Shown here piece after piece: positions 31,970 through 40,832 of a DNA stretch of 64,000 nt. The position numbers were made by a program, and so were the translations under genes. The stretch is taken from positions 151,579 to 215,578 of the forward strand of contig JAFZRE010000023.1 of assembly GCA_017620015.1 (NCBI GenBank), read 5' to 3'. Under the pieces are notes generated by a model. It ran no database searches and was not told the DNA's origin. It saw only the letters and a program-made list of their open reading frames with translations. This stretch comes from Bacteroidales bacterium. GTDB taxonomy: Bacteria > Bacteroidota > Bacteroidia > Bacteroidales > ML635J-15. Every line of letters starts with the position of its first letter. Position 1 is the stretch's first letter.

Positions 31970-33316
31970 ATGGAAGTTGTAAAAAACCAAATTGACGATT
32001 TAAATCTTACGCTGAATATCACCGTAAGCAAGGAAGACATTGAAGAAAGCGTAGAAAAGACCTTGAAAGCTTATCGCCAGAAAGCAGAAATCAAAGGTTT
32101 CAGAAAAGGTAACGCCCCGATGGGACTGATTAGAAAAATGTACGCTCAGGCAGTATTGGCTGACGAACTCAACAAGTTCGTAGGAAAGACCCTCAGCGAA
32201 TACATCGAAAACGAAAAGCTTAACATCCTCGGCGAACCATTGCCAAACGAAGGTACAAAGACCATCGACCTCGCAAAGGACGAAAAGTTCGAGTTTGCAT
32301 TCGACCTCGGTATTGCTCCCGAATTCGAAATCAAGCTTTCGAAGAGAGACAAACTCAACAAGTACATCGTAAAGGCTGAAGACAAGGACGTTGAAAAGTA
32401 CATCGAAAACTACAGAAACCAGTACGGAAAGTACGAGGACGTTAAGAAGGCTACTGCAAAGTCGCTTCTTACTGGTAGCTTGACCCAGATTGCTGAAGAC
32501 GGTTCCGAAATCGAAAACGGCATCAAGAACGAAGAGGCTAACCTCGCTATCGAATTCATAAAGGACGCTAAGATTAAGAAGCAGTTCACTGGCGCTACCG
32601 TTGATACTATCATCGACTTCGACATCAAGAAGGCATTCGAGGAAGAAGGCAAGATTGCCGTTATGCTCAAGGCTAAGAAGGAAGAAGTTGCCAATATGAC
32701 TCCTAACTTCCGTCTCGTAGTCAAGACCGTAAAGGAATACAAGCAGGCTGCAGTTAACCAGGAATTGTTCGACAAGTGCTTCGGCAAGGACGTTGTAAAG
32801 ACCGAAGAGGAATTCCGTACCCGCATCGCCGAAGACATCACCGCTTCATTCAAGCGCGAAAGCAAGTACAAGATGATGCTCGACATCAAGGAAAAGCTCC
32901 TCAAGAAACTTGACCTCAAGCTTCCGGAAGAATTCTTGAAACGTTGGGTTAAGGTTACAAACGAAAAGCTCACTCAGGAAGAAATCGACAACGAATTCCC
33001 GAAGTTCCTCGACGATCTCCGCTGGACTCTCATCAAGACCAAGACCGCTAAGGACAACGACATAAAGGTTGAGAAGGAAGAACTCGAAAAGGCTGCACAG
33101 GAAATGGTTGCCGCTCAGTTCGCACAGTACGGAATGGCTTATATTCCTAACGAATACGTAGAAAAGTATGCTAAGGAACTCCTCCAGAAGGAAGACGAAG
33201 TTCGCCGCATCTACGAACACGAACTCGAAGACAAGGTTGTTGACTTCCTCGCAGAACAGGTTAAGCTCGAAGACAACGAAATCACTATCGACGAATTCAT
33301 GAAGTTGTTCAAGTAA
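31970..33316 (+). CDS. tig: Trigger factor
   Basis: This 448-residue ribosome-associated chaperone and peptidyl-prolyl isomerase acts at the nascent-chain exit. The ribosome-binding signature is GFRKGNAP (about 44-51) in an N-terminal domain that starts MEVVKNQIDDLNLTLNITV. A divergent FKBP-like middle (about 150-245) and a long helical C-terminal chaperone domain follow. Length is typical for Bacteroidetes. Codon use is strongly biased to GAA/AAG/CTC, as expected of a highly expressed gene. It is followed by a clear terminator. The usual clpP/clpX neighbours are absent here. Confidence 0.95.
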   Translation: MEVVKNQIDDLNLTLNITVSKEDIEESVEKTLKAYRQKAEIKGFRKGNAPMGLIRKMYAQAVLADELNKFVGKTLSEYIENEKLNILGEPLPNEGTKTIDLAKDEKFEFAFDLGIAPEFEIKLSKRDKLNKYIVKAEDKDVEKYIENYRNQYGKYEDVKKATAKSLLTGSLTQIAEDGSEIENGIKNEEANLAIEFIKDAKIKKQFTGATVDTIIDFDIKKAFEEEGKIAVMLKAKKEEVANMTPNFRLVVKTVKEYKQAAVNQELFDKCFGKDVVKTEEEFRTRIAEDITASFKRESKYKMMLDIKEKLLKKLDLKLPEEFLKRWVKVTNEKLTQEEIDNEFPKFLDDLRWTLIKTKTAKDNDIKVEKEELEKAAQEMVAAQFAQYGMAYIPNEYVEKYAKELLQKEDEVRRIYEHELEDKVVDFLAEQVKLEDNEITIDEFMKLFK

Positions 33317-33335
33317 ACTTCATAAAACCATACAA

Positions 33336-33364
33336 AAAAAGGTCTCCAAAAGAGGCCTTTTTTA
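33336..33364 (+). terminator. Terminator of tig
   Basis: AAAGGTCTC and GAGGCCTTT form a 9-bp stem with one G-T pair, flanked by an A run and followed by six T. It probably works in both directions, serving the convergent peptidase gene as well. Confidence 0.8.
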
Positions 33365-33380
33365 TTTATATAATTGATCC

Positions 33381-35081
33381 TTACATTTTTACAAACTTCG
33401 ACTGCGAAATTTCCTCGCCGGAATATACCTTTATTATATATTGTCCAGCCTTCAGTGCCGATACGTCAACCAAACCGACGATGTTCTTTTTCGTCAATAC
33501 CAATTTGCCCGAAACATCATAAACCTCAACAATTGATAAATTCCTATCACTGCCGATAAACAATTTGTCGGCAACAGGATTCGGGTACAAGGAGAATGAA
33601 TTATTGTCACTTTCTATAATCGTCTCTGGGTCATAACCTTGTACCAACTGCACATCTAGAGGGAATGCTGCACCATCGGTAATATCAACAGCAATAGTCT
33701 TATGTATGTATCCATTGGCATAGAACGAAACATTGTAGTGTCCAGCCTTCAAATACCTGTAATACTCGCCAGTCGGCTGATACGAATACACGTAGGATTT
33801 AAAATAGTCGTGACCGCTGATGAAAACCTTGGCTTCCAATGGCTCGCCTGTAACAGAGTCGGTGACAAAACCTCTAAGTCCTTTTGTCGCACGATTCATA
33901 TATGCCAGCATAGGCGGAATGTTGCACGAAGTGTAGCTATTCAACAAGTCATTGGACAGTTTCTTGTCGATGCTAAGTTCCAAAGTTACCTCACGGCAAT
34001 GCTTGAAATAATTCATATAGTCTTGACGGCTACCCGTAATCGTGTACCATGCATAACCGTTGATGTAACCGCTCGGAAAATCGGAAGTCATATACGATTC
34101 ACCGCCATACTGGCGGGCTAATGTCACATATTCGGCAGAAACCATTTCCCACCAGGCATTGTCGGCTGGAAGTGAAGGGTCGGTGTCGAAAGGGTAGTTT
34201 ACAAGTTCGGAACCGCTGTGCAGGTTTGCCGACATCACAAAGTGATGAGCATCGGCATATTGCATAAATGCTTCGGTTTCAATAGAATATTCCTTCTCGT
34301 CAGGATGATCGCCGGCAATGGCATCAGGGAAGTTGCGATTCATATCGATGAAATTATCCCAACCGTAACCATTGCGCGTATATCTGATAGAATAATTAAC
34401 AGAATCGGGACCAGCAATATAGGTTCCTTCGGGATTGGAAAGTGGATTAATGAAGATTTCTATATTATCGACAAGATTGGTAACTTCCTGATTTGTTCCA
34501 TAATCACGCAACAACTTGTCAATAAGCCTCAGGCAAACCATCCCGCCAATCAACTCGTCACCGTGCATTTGTCCACCAAGGAAAAATTCAGGTTCCGATT
34601 CATTGTCATTTACATTGTCGGAAATCTTTACAGCCAGCAATTTATAACCCGAGAAAGTCGTCCCGATAGTGTCTAGTTTGCATATTTCGGGGTAGGTATC
34701 GGCAAAATACTGCATCATTTCGCAGTAAATGTCGTAGGTAGGGTAGCGGTTCCAGGCAAACATATCGTTAAGCGATTCAGCCATAAGCAAATCATCTTTT
34801 GTTTCGTAGTACTCGCGTACAGGCTCGCAAGGAATTCCAAACTTGCGAAACTCGGCGAACTCTTGCTTGTTAGCATACGCATAGCAGTAACCGTTGCGGT
34901 AACTATCTATGGAAATCACATGAGAAAATTCATTCAGTCGCTGCTGTTCAATGGGAAACCTGAAATATAATTCGCCTCTGCTGTCAAGGATTTCCTTGGA
35001 CGACAATTGAGCCGCTGCCGTAATAGACAAGACGACAAACGCAAGAATATAACAAAAACGCTTCATTTGCATAAATTTCAA
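33381..35081 (-). CDS. Secreted M14 zinc carboxypeptidase with T9SS sorting domain
   Basis: This 566-residue protein has a signal peptide (about 1-24, ...SITAAAQ). The M14 peptidase domain (about 110-400) carries zinc ligands in QMHGDE and the later NLHSG, and the catalytic Glu in TLELS. A carboxypeptidase-regulatory-like fold (about 405-475; GLRGFVTDSVTGEPLEAKVFI) follows. The last 75 residues are a type A T9SS C-terminal signal: FSLYPNPVADKLFI ... ALKAGQYIIKVYSG ... KFVKM. It is therefore exported through the inner membrane by Sec, then across the outer membrane by T9SS, and probably anchored or released. It digests extracellular peptides. It fits with the SprE/PorW gene at 50128. Confidence 0.93.
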   Translation of the reverse strand: MKFMQMKRFCYILAFVVLSITAAAQLSSKEILDSRGELYFRFPIEQQRLNEFSHVISIDSYRNGYCYAYANKQEFAEFRKFGIPCEPVREYYETKDDLLMAESLNDMFAWNRYPTYDIYCEMMQYFADTYPEICKLDTIGTTFSGYKLLAVKISDNVNDNESEPEFFLGGQMHGDELIGGMVCLRLIDKLLRDYGTNQEVTNLVDNIEIFINPLSNPEGTYIAGPDSVNYSIRYTRNGYGWDNFIDMNRNFPDAIAGDHPDEKEYSIETEAFMQYADAHHFVMSANLHSGSELVNYPFDTDPSLPADNAWWEMVSAEYVTLARQYGGESYMTSDFPSGYINGYAWYTITGSRQDYMNYFKHCREVTLELSIDKKLSNDLLNSYTSCNIPPMLAYMNRATKGLRGFVTDSVTGEPLEAKVFISGHDYFKSYVYSYQPTGEYYRYLKAGHYNVSFYANGYIHKTIAVDITDGAAFPLDVQLVQGYDPETIIESDNNSFSLYPNPVADKLFIGSDRNLSIVEVYDVSGKLVLTKKNIVGLVDVSALKAGQYIIKVYSGEEISQSKFVKM

Positions 35082-35173
35082 ATATGCGCAAATTTACAAT
35101 AAATTGTTGGAATTTTAAATCGTCTTTCTAAACGTTAGTTCTGTTTGTCGATTTTTCTATTTACAATCTATGC

Positions 35174-35669
35174 GACCTCTCCGAGGTCGTGGGGTGTTAT
35201 TAGAACCTTTTCTATATATATTTGACCTCTCCGAGGTCATAAAAGGTTCCGACATATTTCTTCATAATCAGATCATTATTTTCCGCAAAATCATGCGTTG
35301 TCACAATTTTTGTTTTGCTTGCTTCGACTTAGCTCAGCACGAGCCGCGACAAAAATATGCGCCAACGCTACTAAACTCACGTTATTCTGCTATATATATT
35401 TGACCTCTCCGAGGTCATAAAAGGTTCCGACATATTTCTTCATAATCATATTAAGACCTCGGAGAGGTCTAACATTTATAGATGAAACAAATACGACATG
35501 AATCGACCTCAACGAGGTCGCACAACTAGGGCATTTTTTCAAAAGCACCCAAAATTCTGGGGAATAATTTTCATCCTATAGTCAAAAAAACATCGACATT
35601 TTCAAGACCTCGGAGAGGTCTAACATTTATAGCATAAACAATATGACAAAAATCAACCTCAGCGAGGTT
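35174..35669. repeat. Cluster of seven REP-like palindromes (GACCTC-N3-GAGGTC)
   Basis: Cores at 35174-35188, 35224-35238, 35402-35416, 35455-35469, 35505-35519, 35606-35620 and 35655-35669. Three variants occur: TCC centre (three copies, two inside a longer identical repeat that continues to TTCATAATCA), GGA centre (two copies, each followed by TAACATTTATAG), and AAC/AGC centre (two copies). The stretch holds no credible gene. The arrangement resembles REP/BIME clusters, but no RAYT transposase is in the window. Confidence 0.85.
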
Positions 35670-35762
35670 GCATATATAATCACATTAAAATCAATCGATT
35701 AAAACGCAAAAAAGGAGACTCTTTGTGAGCCTCCCATCTTCTCATTATTCTATAGTTGCAAA

Positions 35763-37208
35763 TCAATCCCTTTTCTTATACCAGTCTATCTTGCGTGAGC
35801 CAAACATTGCAGCGCCTATTATTACGAACACACCGATGCTACCGACGAGGAGCGCATAGCTTTCGAGCTGAAGCAGTACATAGATGAAAGCATACAGCAA
35901 CACCAGCAATGCACCAAGACCCAAAGTGGTTTTGAAATCCTTCATTATTGTTGCGACGAAAGCAACTATCAAACCTACTGTCATTACTGACGAAATAAGG
36001 TATGAAAGACAGAACGAAATATGTTCGGAGAACGACAACAGCAATGTGTAGAAGACAATAAGAGCAGCTCCTATAAGCAGATACTGCACAGGGTGTATCG
36101 GCTTTGCCTTGCGAGTTTCGAAAAAGAACACCGTTGCGAAGGTTAGCAGGATTATAAGCATCGAATATTTTATTGCACGCGTCGTCTGCTGGTATTGCTC
36201 GACAGGAACTATCAGTTCGACACCAAACGAAGAATTGTAGATTTCAAGGGCCTTACGCACCTCTTCAACGTCTATGTGGTTGGTAGATTTACTGGAAGTC
36301 GATTTCGTATATACCTGAGGATAATCGCGATTTATGGACAATACTTTCCACGAAGCCGAAAAGCCATTCTTTGTAACTTCCCTTTCATCAGGCAGGTAAT
36401 TCCCATTGAAACTTGGCGTAGCATAATTAGAAGTCAGATTAACCGTAGTGGTTCGTCCCAATGGCGTAAACATCAGGCTCTCTGTACCTTTCAATGGCAA
36501 CTCTATGCTGAACTTTACAGTATCGCCATCAAGAAGGCGCAGTAGGTCCACTTCGCATCCCAGAACTCCGGAGTTATTAGGCTGCATAGAGACTTTCTGC
36601 CCGTCAAGACTAACAACAACATTGTCACGCACATTTCGCAACGTTGATACTTCAAGTTGGACATACGCCTTCTCAAAATTCCAATGCTTGTCCTTTTTCG
36701 ATTCAAACTCCTTTGGCAGCACAAACTCGCCACTTATCACTAACGGCACTTCATAAACTGGATACTCAAATATGCCCCTATGCAGGAAAGATGCATCAAG
36801 ATTACCTGTAATCTCCAAAGACTCTGGCAGAATGTAGCAATATTCGCTTGTTTCGTCTTCGTTAGGAGTTTCATTTTCCGAGGAGTCAATCTCAGTCAAC
36901 TTGATGCAAGGTCCATTGACTTCATTGGGGCCACCACTTTTCTCCTTGATGTCACTGCTTGCCTCTTCCATAGTTAGATTTCTCTCATCTATGAGATTCT
37001 GGATAATGATTTGAGGGATAAGGAAGACAAGACTTATCAGAATGATAACCACTAACTTTACACTCGTATGATGCCTCTTAAAGAATCCCGGCTTACGAGA
37101 ATTCGCAGTCGATATTACCTGTTTGTTAACAACTTGAGAATTTTTCATCTCCTTTTCTTGACTTGTCTGCTGGTTCATTGCAGAACCTGTGTTCATTTCG
37201 TTTTCCAT
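35763..37208 (-). CDS. creD: CreD family inner-membrane protein
   Basis: This 481-residue member of the CreD (cell envelope integrity) family has an N-terminal cytoplasmic tail. One transmembrane helix (about 50-70, VKLVVIILISLVFLIPQIIIQ) is followed by the family's IDER...A..DI and GPCIKL segments, a large periplasmic domain (about 75-345), and four to five C-terminal helices (about 350-470). In E. coli creD responds to CreBC and affects envelope stability. In Bacteroidetes it typically travels with a small winged-helix regulator and a membrane protein, as here. A palindromic site upstream (37251-37269) is shared with the head of the operon. Confidence 0.88.
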   Translation of the reverse strand: MENEMNTGSAMNQQTSQEKEMKNSQVVNKQVISTANSRKPGFFKRHHTSVKLVVIILISLVFLIPQIIIQNLIDERNLTMEEASSDIKEKSGGPNEVNGPCIKLTEIDSSENETPNEDETSEYCYILPESLEITGNLDASFLHRGIFEYPVYEVPLVISGEFVLPKEFESKKDKHWNFEKAYVQLEVSTLRNVRDNVVVSLDGQKVSMQPNNSGVLGCEVDLLRLLDGDTVKFSIELPLKGTESLMFTPLGRTTTVNLTSNYATPSFNGNYLPDEREVTKNGFSASWKVLSINRDYPQVYTKSTSSKSTNHIDVEEVRKALEIYNSSFGVELIVPVEQYQQTTRAIKYSMLIILLTFATVFFFETRKAKPIHPVQYLLIGAALIVFYTLLLSFSEHISFCLSYLISSVMTVGLIVAFVATIMKDFKTTLGLGALLVLLYAFIYVLLQLESYALLVGSIGVFVIIGAAMFGSRKIDWYKKRD

Positions 37209-37250
37209 GATACTAATTTTTAATTGTTACTTATTCTTGTTTCTAAAAAG

Positions 37251-37269
37251 TACTTTGTATTTCAAAGTA
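37251..37269. promoter_or_regulatory. Putative operator upstream of creD
   Basis: TACTTTG-TATTT-CAAAGTA is a perfect inverted repeat with 7-bp arms. It sits between the regulator gene and creD. An almost identical site precedes the first gene of the cluster (38203-38221). Confidence 0.65.
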
Positions 37270-37292
37270 TATAATCAAAAAAAATTTTGTTT

Positions 37293-37586
37293 CTATGCGT
37301 TCAACAAATCCGATAGGGCCTGAACGTGCTGCTTAAAGGCCTTTCTGCCTTCTTCGGTAACCGAATAGCGCGTATTAGGCTTGCGTCCAATGAATTGCTT
37401 TTCGCAACGGATATAACCTTGTTCCTCGAGGCTTCGGGTATGGCTGGCCAAGTTGCCATCGGTCACTTCGAGCAACGACTTCAGTGTCGAGAAGTCAACA
37501 TCATCGTTGACCATCAGCACAGACATGATGCCCAAGCGTATGCGGCTTTCAAAAGCCTTGTTCAACCCTTCAAGTTTGGAAATCAT
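37293..37586 (-). CDS. Winged-helix transcriptional regulator (HTH_34 type)
   Basis: This 97-residue DNA-binding protein has a MarR/ArsR-like fold: ESRIRLGIMSVLMVNDDVDFSTLKSLLEVTDGNLASHTRSLEEQGYI (about 13-58) and a wing KQFIGRKPNTRYSVTEEGRKAF. It overlaps no neighbour, starts 2 nt after the membrane-protein gene and precedes creD. It probably represses its own operon through the TACTTTG-N5-CAAAGTA sites. The inducing signal is unknown. Confidence 0.85.
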   Translation of the reverse strand: MISKLEGLNKAFESRIRLGIMSVLMVNDDVDFSTLKSLLEVTDGNLASHTRSLEEQGYIRCEKQFIGRKPNTRYSVTEEGRKAFKQHVQALSDLLNA

Positions 37587-37588
37587 AG

Positions 37589-38191
37589 TTACTTCTCCTC
37601 CTTGTGCCTTATGATAAAAACGATTCCGTAAACAATATGAAGTATTCCGAAGCCGACAAACCAGATAAGCAGTGCATAATCCACCACAAAGCAGTCAATC
37701 AGTCCCAGAAGCAGTTCCGCATAAGCCAAGAAACGCAACGACGAATATGTATATTTCTGCGAGCACAACAGTGCCATACCATAAAATATAAGCATTACCG
37801 ATGATGTTAGCCCATAATAACCATGCATAAGCAAGGCTATGCAGAAGATGCCGCCAGCGAGCAAGGGGAGTGTAAAATTCAGTACCAATCTCTTTACTGT
37901 AGCATCCCACTTGAAGTTCATACCATTTTTCAGCGCCTTCCGTCGTGACATTAGCAGCACCGTAAGGAAAGAGACAACGAAAAGACAAACTGCCACAACC
38001 AAAGCAATCCGTAACTTGAGTGGTGTGTTCAGTATCATCTCGTTGAAAAAGTAATATATAACAGCCGATGCAAGCGATGCCAAAATGCCAATTATCACAA
38101 TCGACCAGCCGCTTACAGCTTTGAACCTTGACGAACGTTCCATCAAATCCTTGATTTCGTTCAGCGTATTTAATGCTTCTTTATTCTCCAT
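37589..38191 (-). CDS. Integral membrane protein of the creD operon
   Basis: This 200-residue protein has a short cytoplasmic N-terminus (ENKEALNTLNEIKDLMERSSRF) and about six predicted membrane helices (roughly 28-50, 60-80, 105-125, 128-142, 150-168, 172-192). No catalytic motif is evident. It is the first gene of a three-gene operon with the HTH regulator and creD. Proteins of this kind regularly accompany the regulator in Bacteroidetes, but the function is unknown. The operator at 38203 covers its promoter: the minus strand reads TAACTTTG, a good -7 box, inside the palindrome. Confidence 0.78.
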   Translation of the reverse strand: MENKEALNTLNEIKDLMERSSRFKAVSGWSIVIIGILASLASAVIYYFFNEMILNTPLKLRIALVVAVCLFVVSFLTVLLMSRRKALKNGMNFKWDATVKRLVLNFTLPLLAGGIFCIALLMHGYYGLTSSVMLIFYGMALLCSQKYTYSSLRFLAYAELLLGLIDCFVVDYALLIWFVGFGILHIVYGIVFIIRHKEEK

Positions 38192-38202
38192 GACTTTAAA
38201 AG

Positions 38203-38221
38203 TACTTTGTAATGCAAAGTT
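38203..38221. promoter_or_regulatory. Putative operator/promoter of the creD operon
   Basis: TACTTTG-TAATG-CAAAGTT repeats the site at 37251. On the minus strand it contains TAACTTTG (TAnnTTTG consensus), so a repressor bound here would occlude the -7 box. Confidence 0.65.
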
Positions 38222-38380
38222 AAATCTTTTTTATTATTCGGCAAGCATTTTTTTGAAAAAAAATTACTATACCATAAATTTGTTTGTAATACGCTGGTAT
38301 TCAGTGTTTTTATTTTGGGATTAAACACAAAAGCATTAGCTTTTTGTTCACAAAAACAATTCAATCAAGTGATAAAATCA

Positions 38381-38413
38381 CAAAAAAAAGGGGAAAGTTT
38401 TGCTTTCCCCTTT
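38381..38413 (-). terminator. Terminator of the EF-G2 gene
   Basis: AAAGGGGAAAG (38386-38396) and CTTTCCCCTTT (38403-38413) form a perfect 11-bp stem, followed on the minus strand by T residues. It lies 24 bp after the stop. Confidence 0.88.
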
Positions 38414-38436
38414 CGATTTGTATGAAAAATAATCTT

Positions 38437-40590
38437 TTAGTCTTCTTCCTGCTTGTTTGCTTCGTATTCCTTGAGCAAAGCGTCCTGTACATCAGGTGGA
38501 ACCTGCTGGTACTCAGCAAAACTCATGCTGTACATTGCACGTCCGCCAGTGTTTGCACGGAGAGAAGTCGAGAATGTTGCCATTTCTGCCAGAGGAACGC
38601 GAGCGATAATCTTCTGGAATCCCTTTTCGCTCGACATACCCTGAACGATAGCACGACGACCGTTCAAGTCGCTGATAACATCACCCATTCTGTCGCCCGG
38701 AACGAGAACTTCGAGGTCGTAAACAGGTTCCATAATCTTTGGACCAGCGAGTTTGAATGCCTGGCTGAATGCGTTACGAGCAGCGATGATGAATGCGATT
38801 TCCTTTGAATCAACCGGGTGCATCTTACCGTCGTAAACGAATACTCTGATGTCGCGAGCGTAAGAACCAGTCAAAGGACCTTCTTCCATCTTCTGCATCA
38901 AACCCTTCTTGATTGCGGGCATGAAGCTAGCATCGATAGCACCACCGACAACGCAGTTGTAGAATTCGAGACGACCGCCCCACTTCAGAGGAATTTCTTC
39001 CTTAGCCTTGATGGTCATAACCTGTTCCTTGCCGTCGATCTTGAACTTACCAGTTGTGTCAACACCTTCTACGATAGGTTCAATGAGAAGTGCTACTTCA
39101 CCGAACTGACCTGCTCCACCCGACTGCTTCTTGTGACGGTAGGTTGCGCTAGCCACCTTAGTGATAGTTTCGCGGTATTCGATTCTTGGCTTGTCGAACT
39201 GAGCAGCAATCTTGTAAACATTGTCGAGGTGCCACTTCATGATGTTGATGTGGTATTCGCCCTGACCCATAACGATGAGCTGACGCAATTCGATATTGTT
39301 TTCAGAAAGCAAGGTCGGGTCTTCGTCCTTCATGCTGTTGATAGCAGCGATGAGCTTTTCAGATTCACTTTCGTTTACAGCCTTAACAGCAACTCTGTAC
39401 TTGTAAGCAGGGTACTGGATAGCTGGGATTTCGTTGTCTTCGCCTATTGCAACAAGAGTCTGTCCGTACTTTGTGCCTTTCAACTTAACGGTAGCACCTA
39501 TATCACCTGCTACGAGCTGGTCAACCTTGTTCTTTGTCTTACCTGCGCAAGCATAGATAGCCGAAAGTCTTTCCTTGGTGTTGGTCTTCGGGTTGTAGAG
39601 GTCGATACCTTCGGTGATTGTACCGCTGAGAACCTTGAAGTAGCAAATTTCACCGATATGTTCTTCTGTCGATGTCTTGAAGATGTAAAGAACTGGCTTT
39701 GCGCTAGCATCGCACTTGATTTCGCGGCCTTCGGTATCCTTTACAGGAGCCATCTTGTCTGGTGATGGAGCAACGTCGGCGATGAATTCCATAAGTCTCT
39801 TAACGCCGAGGTCGGTGCGTGCGTTAACGCAGAAAATCGGGAAAATGCCTCTTGCCGGGAGACCCTTTACGATACCCTTCATCATTTCTTCTTCAGTAAG
39901 AGTGTCGTTCGAGAAGAAGATATCCATAAGTTCTTCATCAGCCTCAGCAGCAATTTCGATAATCTGGCTCTTGTATTCCTGAGCCTTTTCTTCGTATTCT
40001 GCAGGGATGTCCTTAATCTCAACGTTGTTGCCGTTCATTGTGTACATCTTGTGAGTGATGACATCGATGAAAGAAGTGCAGCCAACGCCAGGGTTAACTG
40101 GGAACTGAGCCACAACAGCATTCTGACCGAAAGCCTCGCGGATAGTTTCGATAGTATGGTCGAAGTTTGTCTTTTCGTGGTCGAGCTGGTTGAGAGCGAT
40201 AATCATAGGCTTACCTGCCTGTTCGAGGTAACGACCGTGGATTTCGGTACCAACTTCAACGCCGTTCTGAGCGTTAACAACCATTACTGCTATATCTGTA
40301 GCGAACAAAGAAGAAACTACGCCACCGATAAAATCGTCCATACCTGGGCAATCGAGAATGTTGAACTTAGTGTTTCCGAGTTCAGCATACATTACGGTTG
40401 AATAAAGCGAGTTGCCGTTTTCCTGCTCGATGAGCCTGTAGTCGGAAACGGTGTTCTTGCTGGCGATGTCGCCCTTGCGGGTGATGACGCCGCCAATCTC
40501 TAGCATACTTTCTGCCAAAGTCGTCTTTCCTGCACCAGAATTACCGACCAGCGAAATGTTTCTAATTTGTTGGGTTTGATAATTTTTCAT
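38437..40590 (-). CDS. fusA2: Elongation factor G paralogue (EF-G2 type)
   Basis: A 717-residue translation-factor GTPase-like protein with P-loop GNSGAGKTTL (17-26), DCPGMDDF in place of the DTPGHVDF of canonical EF-G, and NQLDHEKT in place of NKMD. EF-G domains II-V follow, with YRHKKQSGGAGQFGE in domain IV and a RRAIVQGM/MATFSTSLR-type domain V. This pattern closely resembles the second EF-G of Bacteroides thetaiotaomicron. From memory, that protein is reported to support translocation without GTP hydrolysis and to aid survival under carbon limitation. The altered G3 and G4 boxes are compatible with that, but activity here is inference. Highly biased codons and a strong promoter imply high expression. 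Confidence 0.9.
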   Translation of the reverse strand: MKNYQTQQIRNISLVGNSGAGKTTLAESMLEIGGVITRKGDIASKNTVSDYRLIEQENGNSLYSTVMYAELGNTKFNILDCPGMDDFIGGVVSSLFATDIAVMVVNAQNGVEVGTEIHGRYLEQAGKPMIIALNQLDHEKTNFDHTIETIREAFGQNAVVAQFPVNPGVGCTSFIDVITHKMYTMNGNNVEIKDIPAEYEEKAQEYKSQIIEIAAEADEELMDIFFSNDTLTEEEMMKGIVKGLPARGIFPIFCVNARTDLGVKRLMEFIADVAPSPDKMAPVKDTEGREIKCDASAKPVLYIFKTSTEEHIGEICYFKVLSGTITEGIDLYNPKTNTKERLSAIYACAGKTKNKVDQLVAGDIGATVKLKGTKYGQTLVAIGEDNEIPAIQYPAYKYRVAVKAVNESESEKLIAAINSMKDEDPTLLSENNIELRQLIVMGQGEYHINIMKWHLDNVYKIAAQFDKPRIEYRETITKVASATYRHKKQSGGAGQFGEVALLIEPIVEGVDTTGKFKIDGKEQVMTIKAKEEIPLKWGGRLEFYNCVVGGAIDASFMPAIKKGLMQKMEEGPLTGSYARDIRVFVYDGKMHPVDSKEIAFIIAARNAFSQAFKLAGPKIMEPVYDLEVLVPGDRMGDVISDLNGRRAIVQGMSSEKGFQKIIARVPLAEMATFSTSLRANTGGRAMYSMSFAEYQQVPPDVQDALLKEYEANKQEED

Positions 40591-40641
40591 ACAATTTCTT
40601 TACTTTTTATTAATGAATCTATTTTCTAAAATTTTGGTGCG

Positions 40642-40672
40642 CAAAGTTAAGCATAATTAATTGATAATACAA
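40642..40672 (-). promoter_or_regulatory. Promoter of the EF-G2 gene
   Basis: On the minus strand TTG (40672-40670), 20 bp, TAACTTTG (40649-40642). The leader is about 45-50 nt. Confidence 0.65.
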
Positions 40673-40780
40673 GGGAATAATTTAAAAAATCAAAGGTTAA
40701 AAGGCTTGTAGGCTAAAAGGCACACATTCTTCTTGTTCCACAGATATATACCCAATCACCGCAGGATGCCATACAAACGC

Positions 40781-40809
40781 AAAAAAGGCTGAGATTCTCA
40801 GCCTTTTTT
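40781..40809 (-). terminator. Terminator of the DUF3078 gene
   Basis: AAAAAAGGCTGAG and CTCAGCCTTTTTT form a perfect 13-bp stem with a 3-nt loop. It lies 24 bp beyond the stop. Confidence 0.88.
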
Positions 40810-40832
40810 GTATGATTTTTTGTTTTTCTGAC

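Noticed and set aside
35174..35669. Possible CRISPR-like palindromic repeat cluster
   Set aside because: Repeat distances are irregular (36 to about 163 bp) and subtypes alternate in orientation, which fits REP-like elements instead.
38818..39765. 315-codon open frame opposite the EF-G2 gene
   Set aside because: Complement of a highly biased coding sequence; no domain, no promoter.
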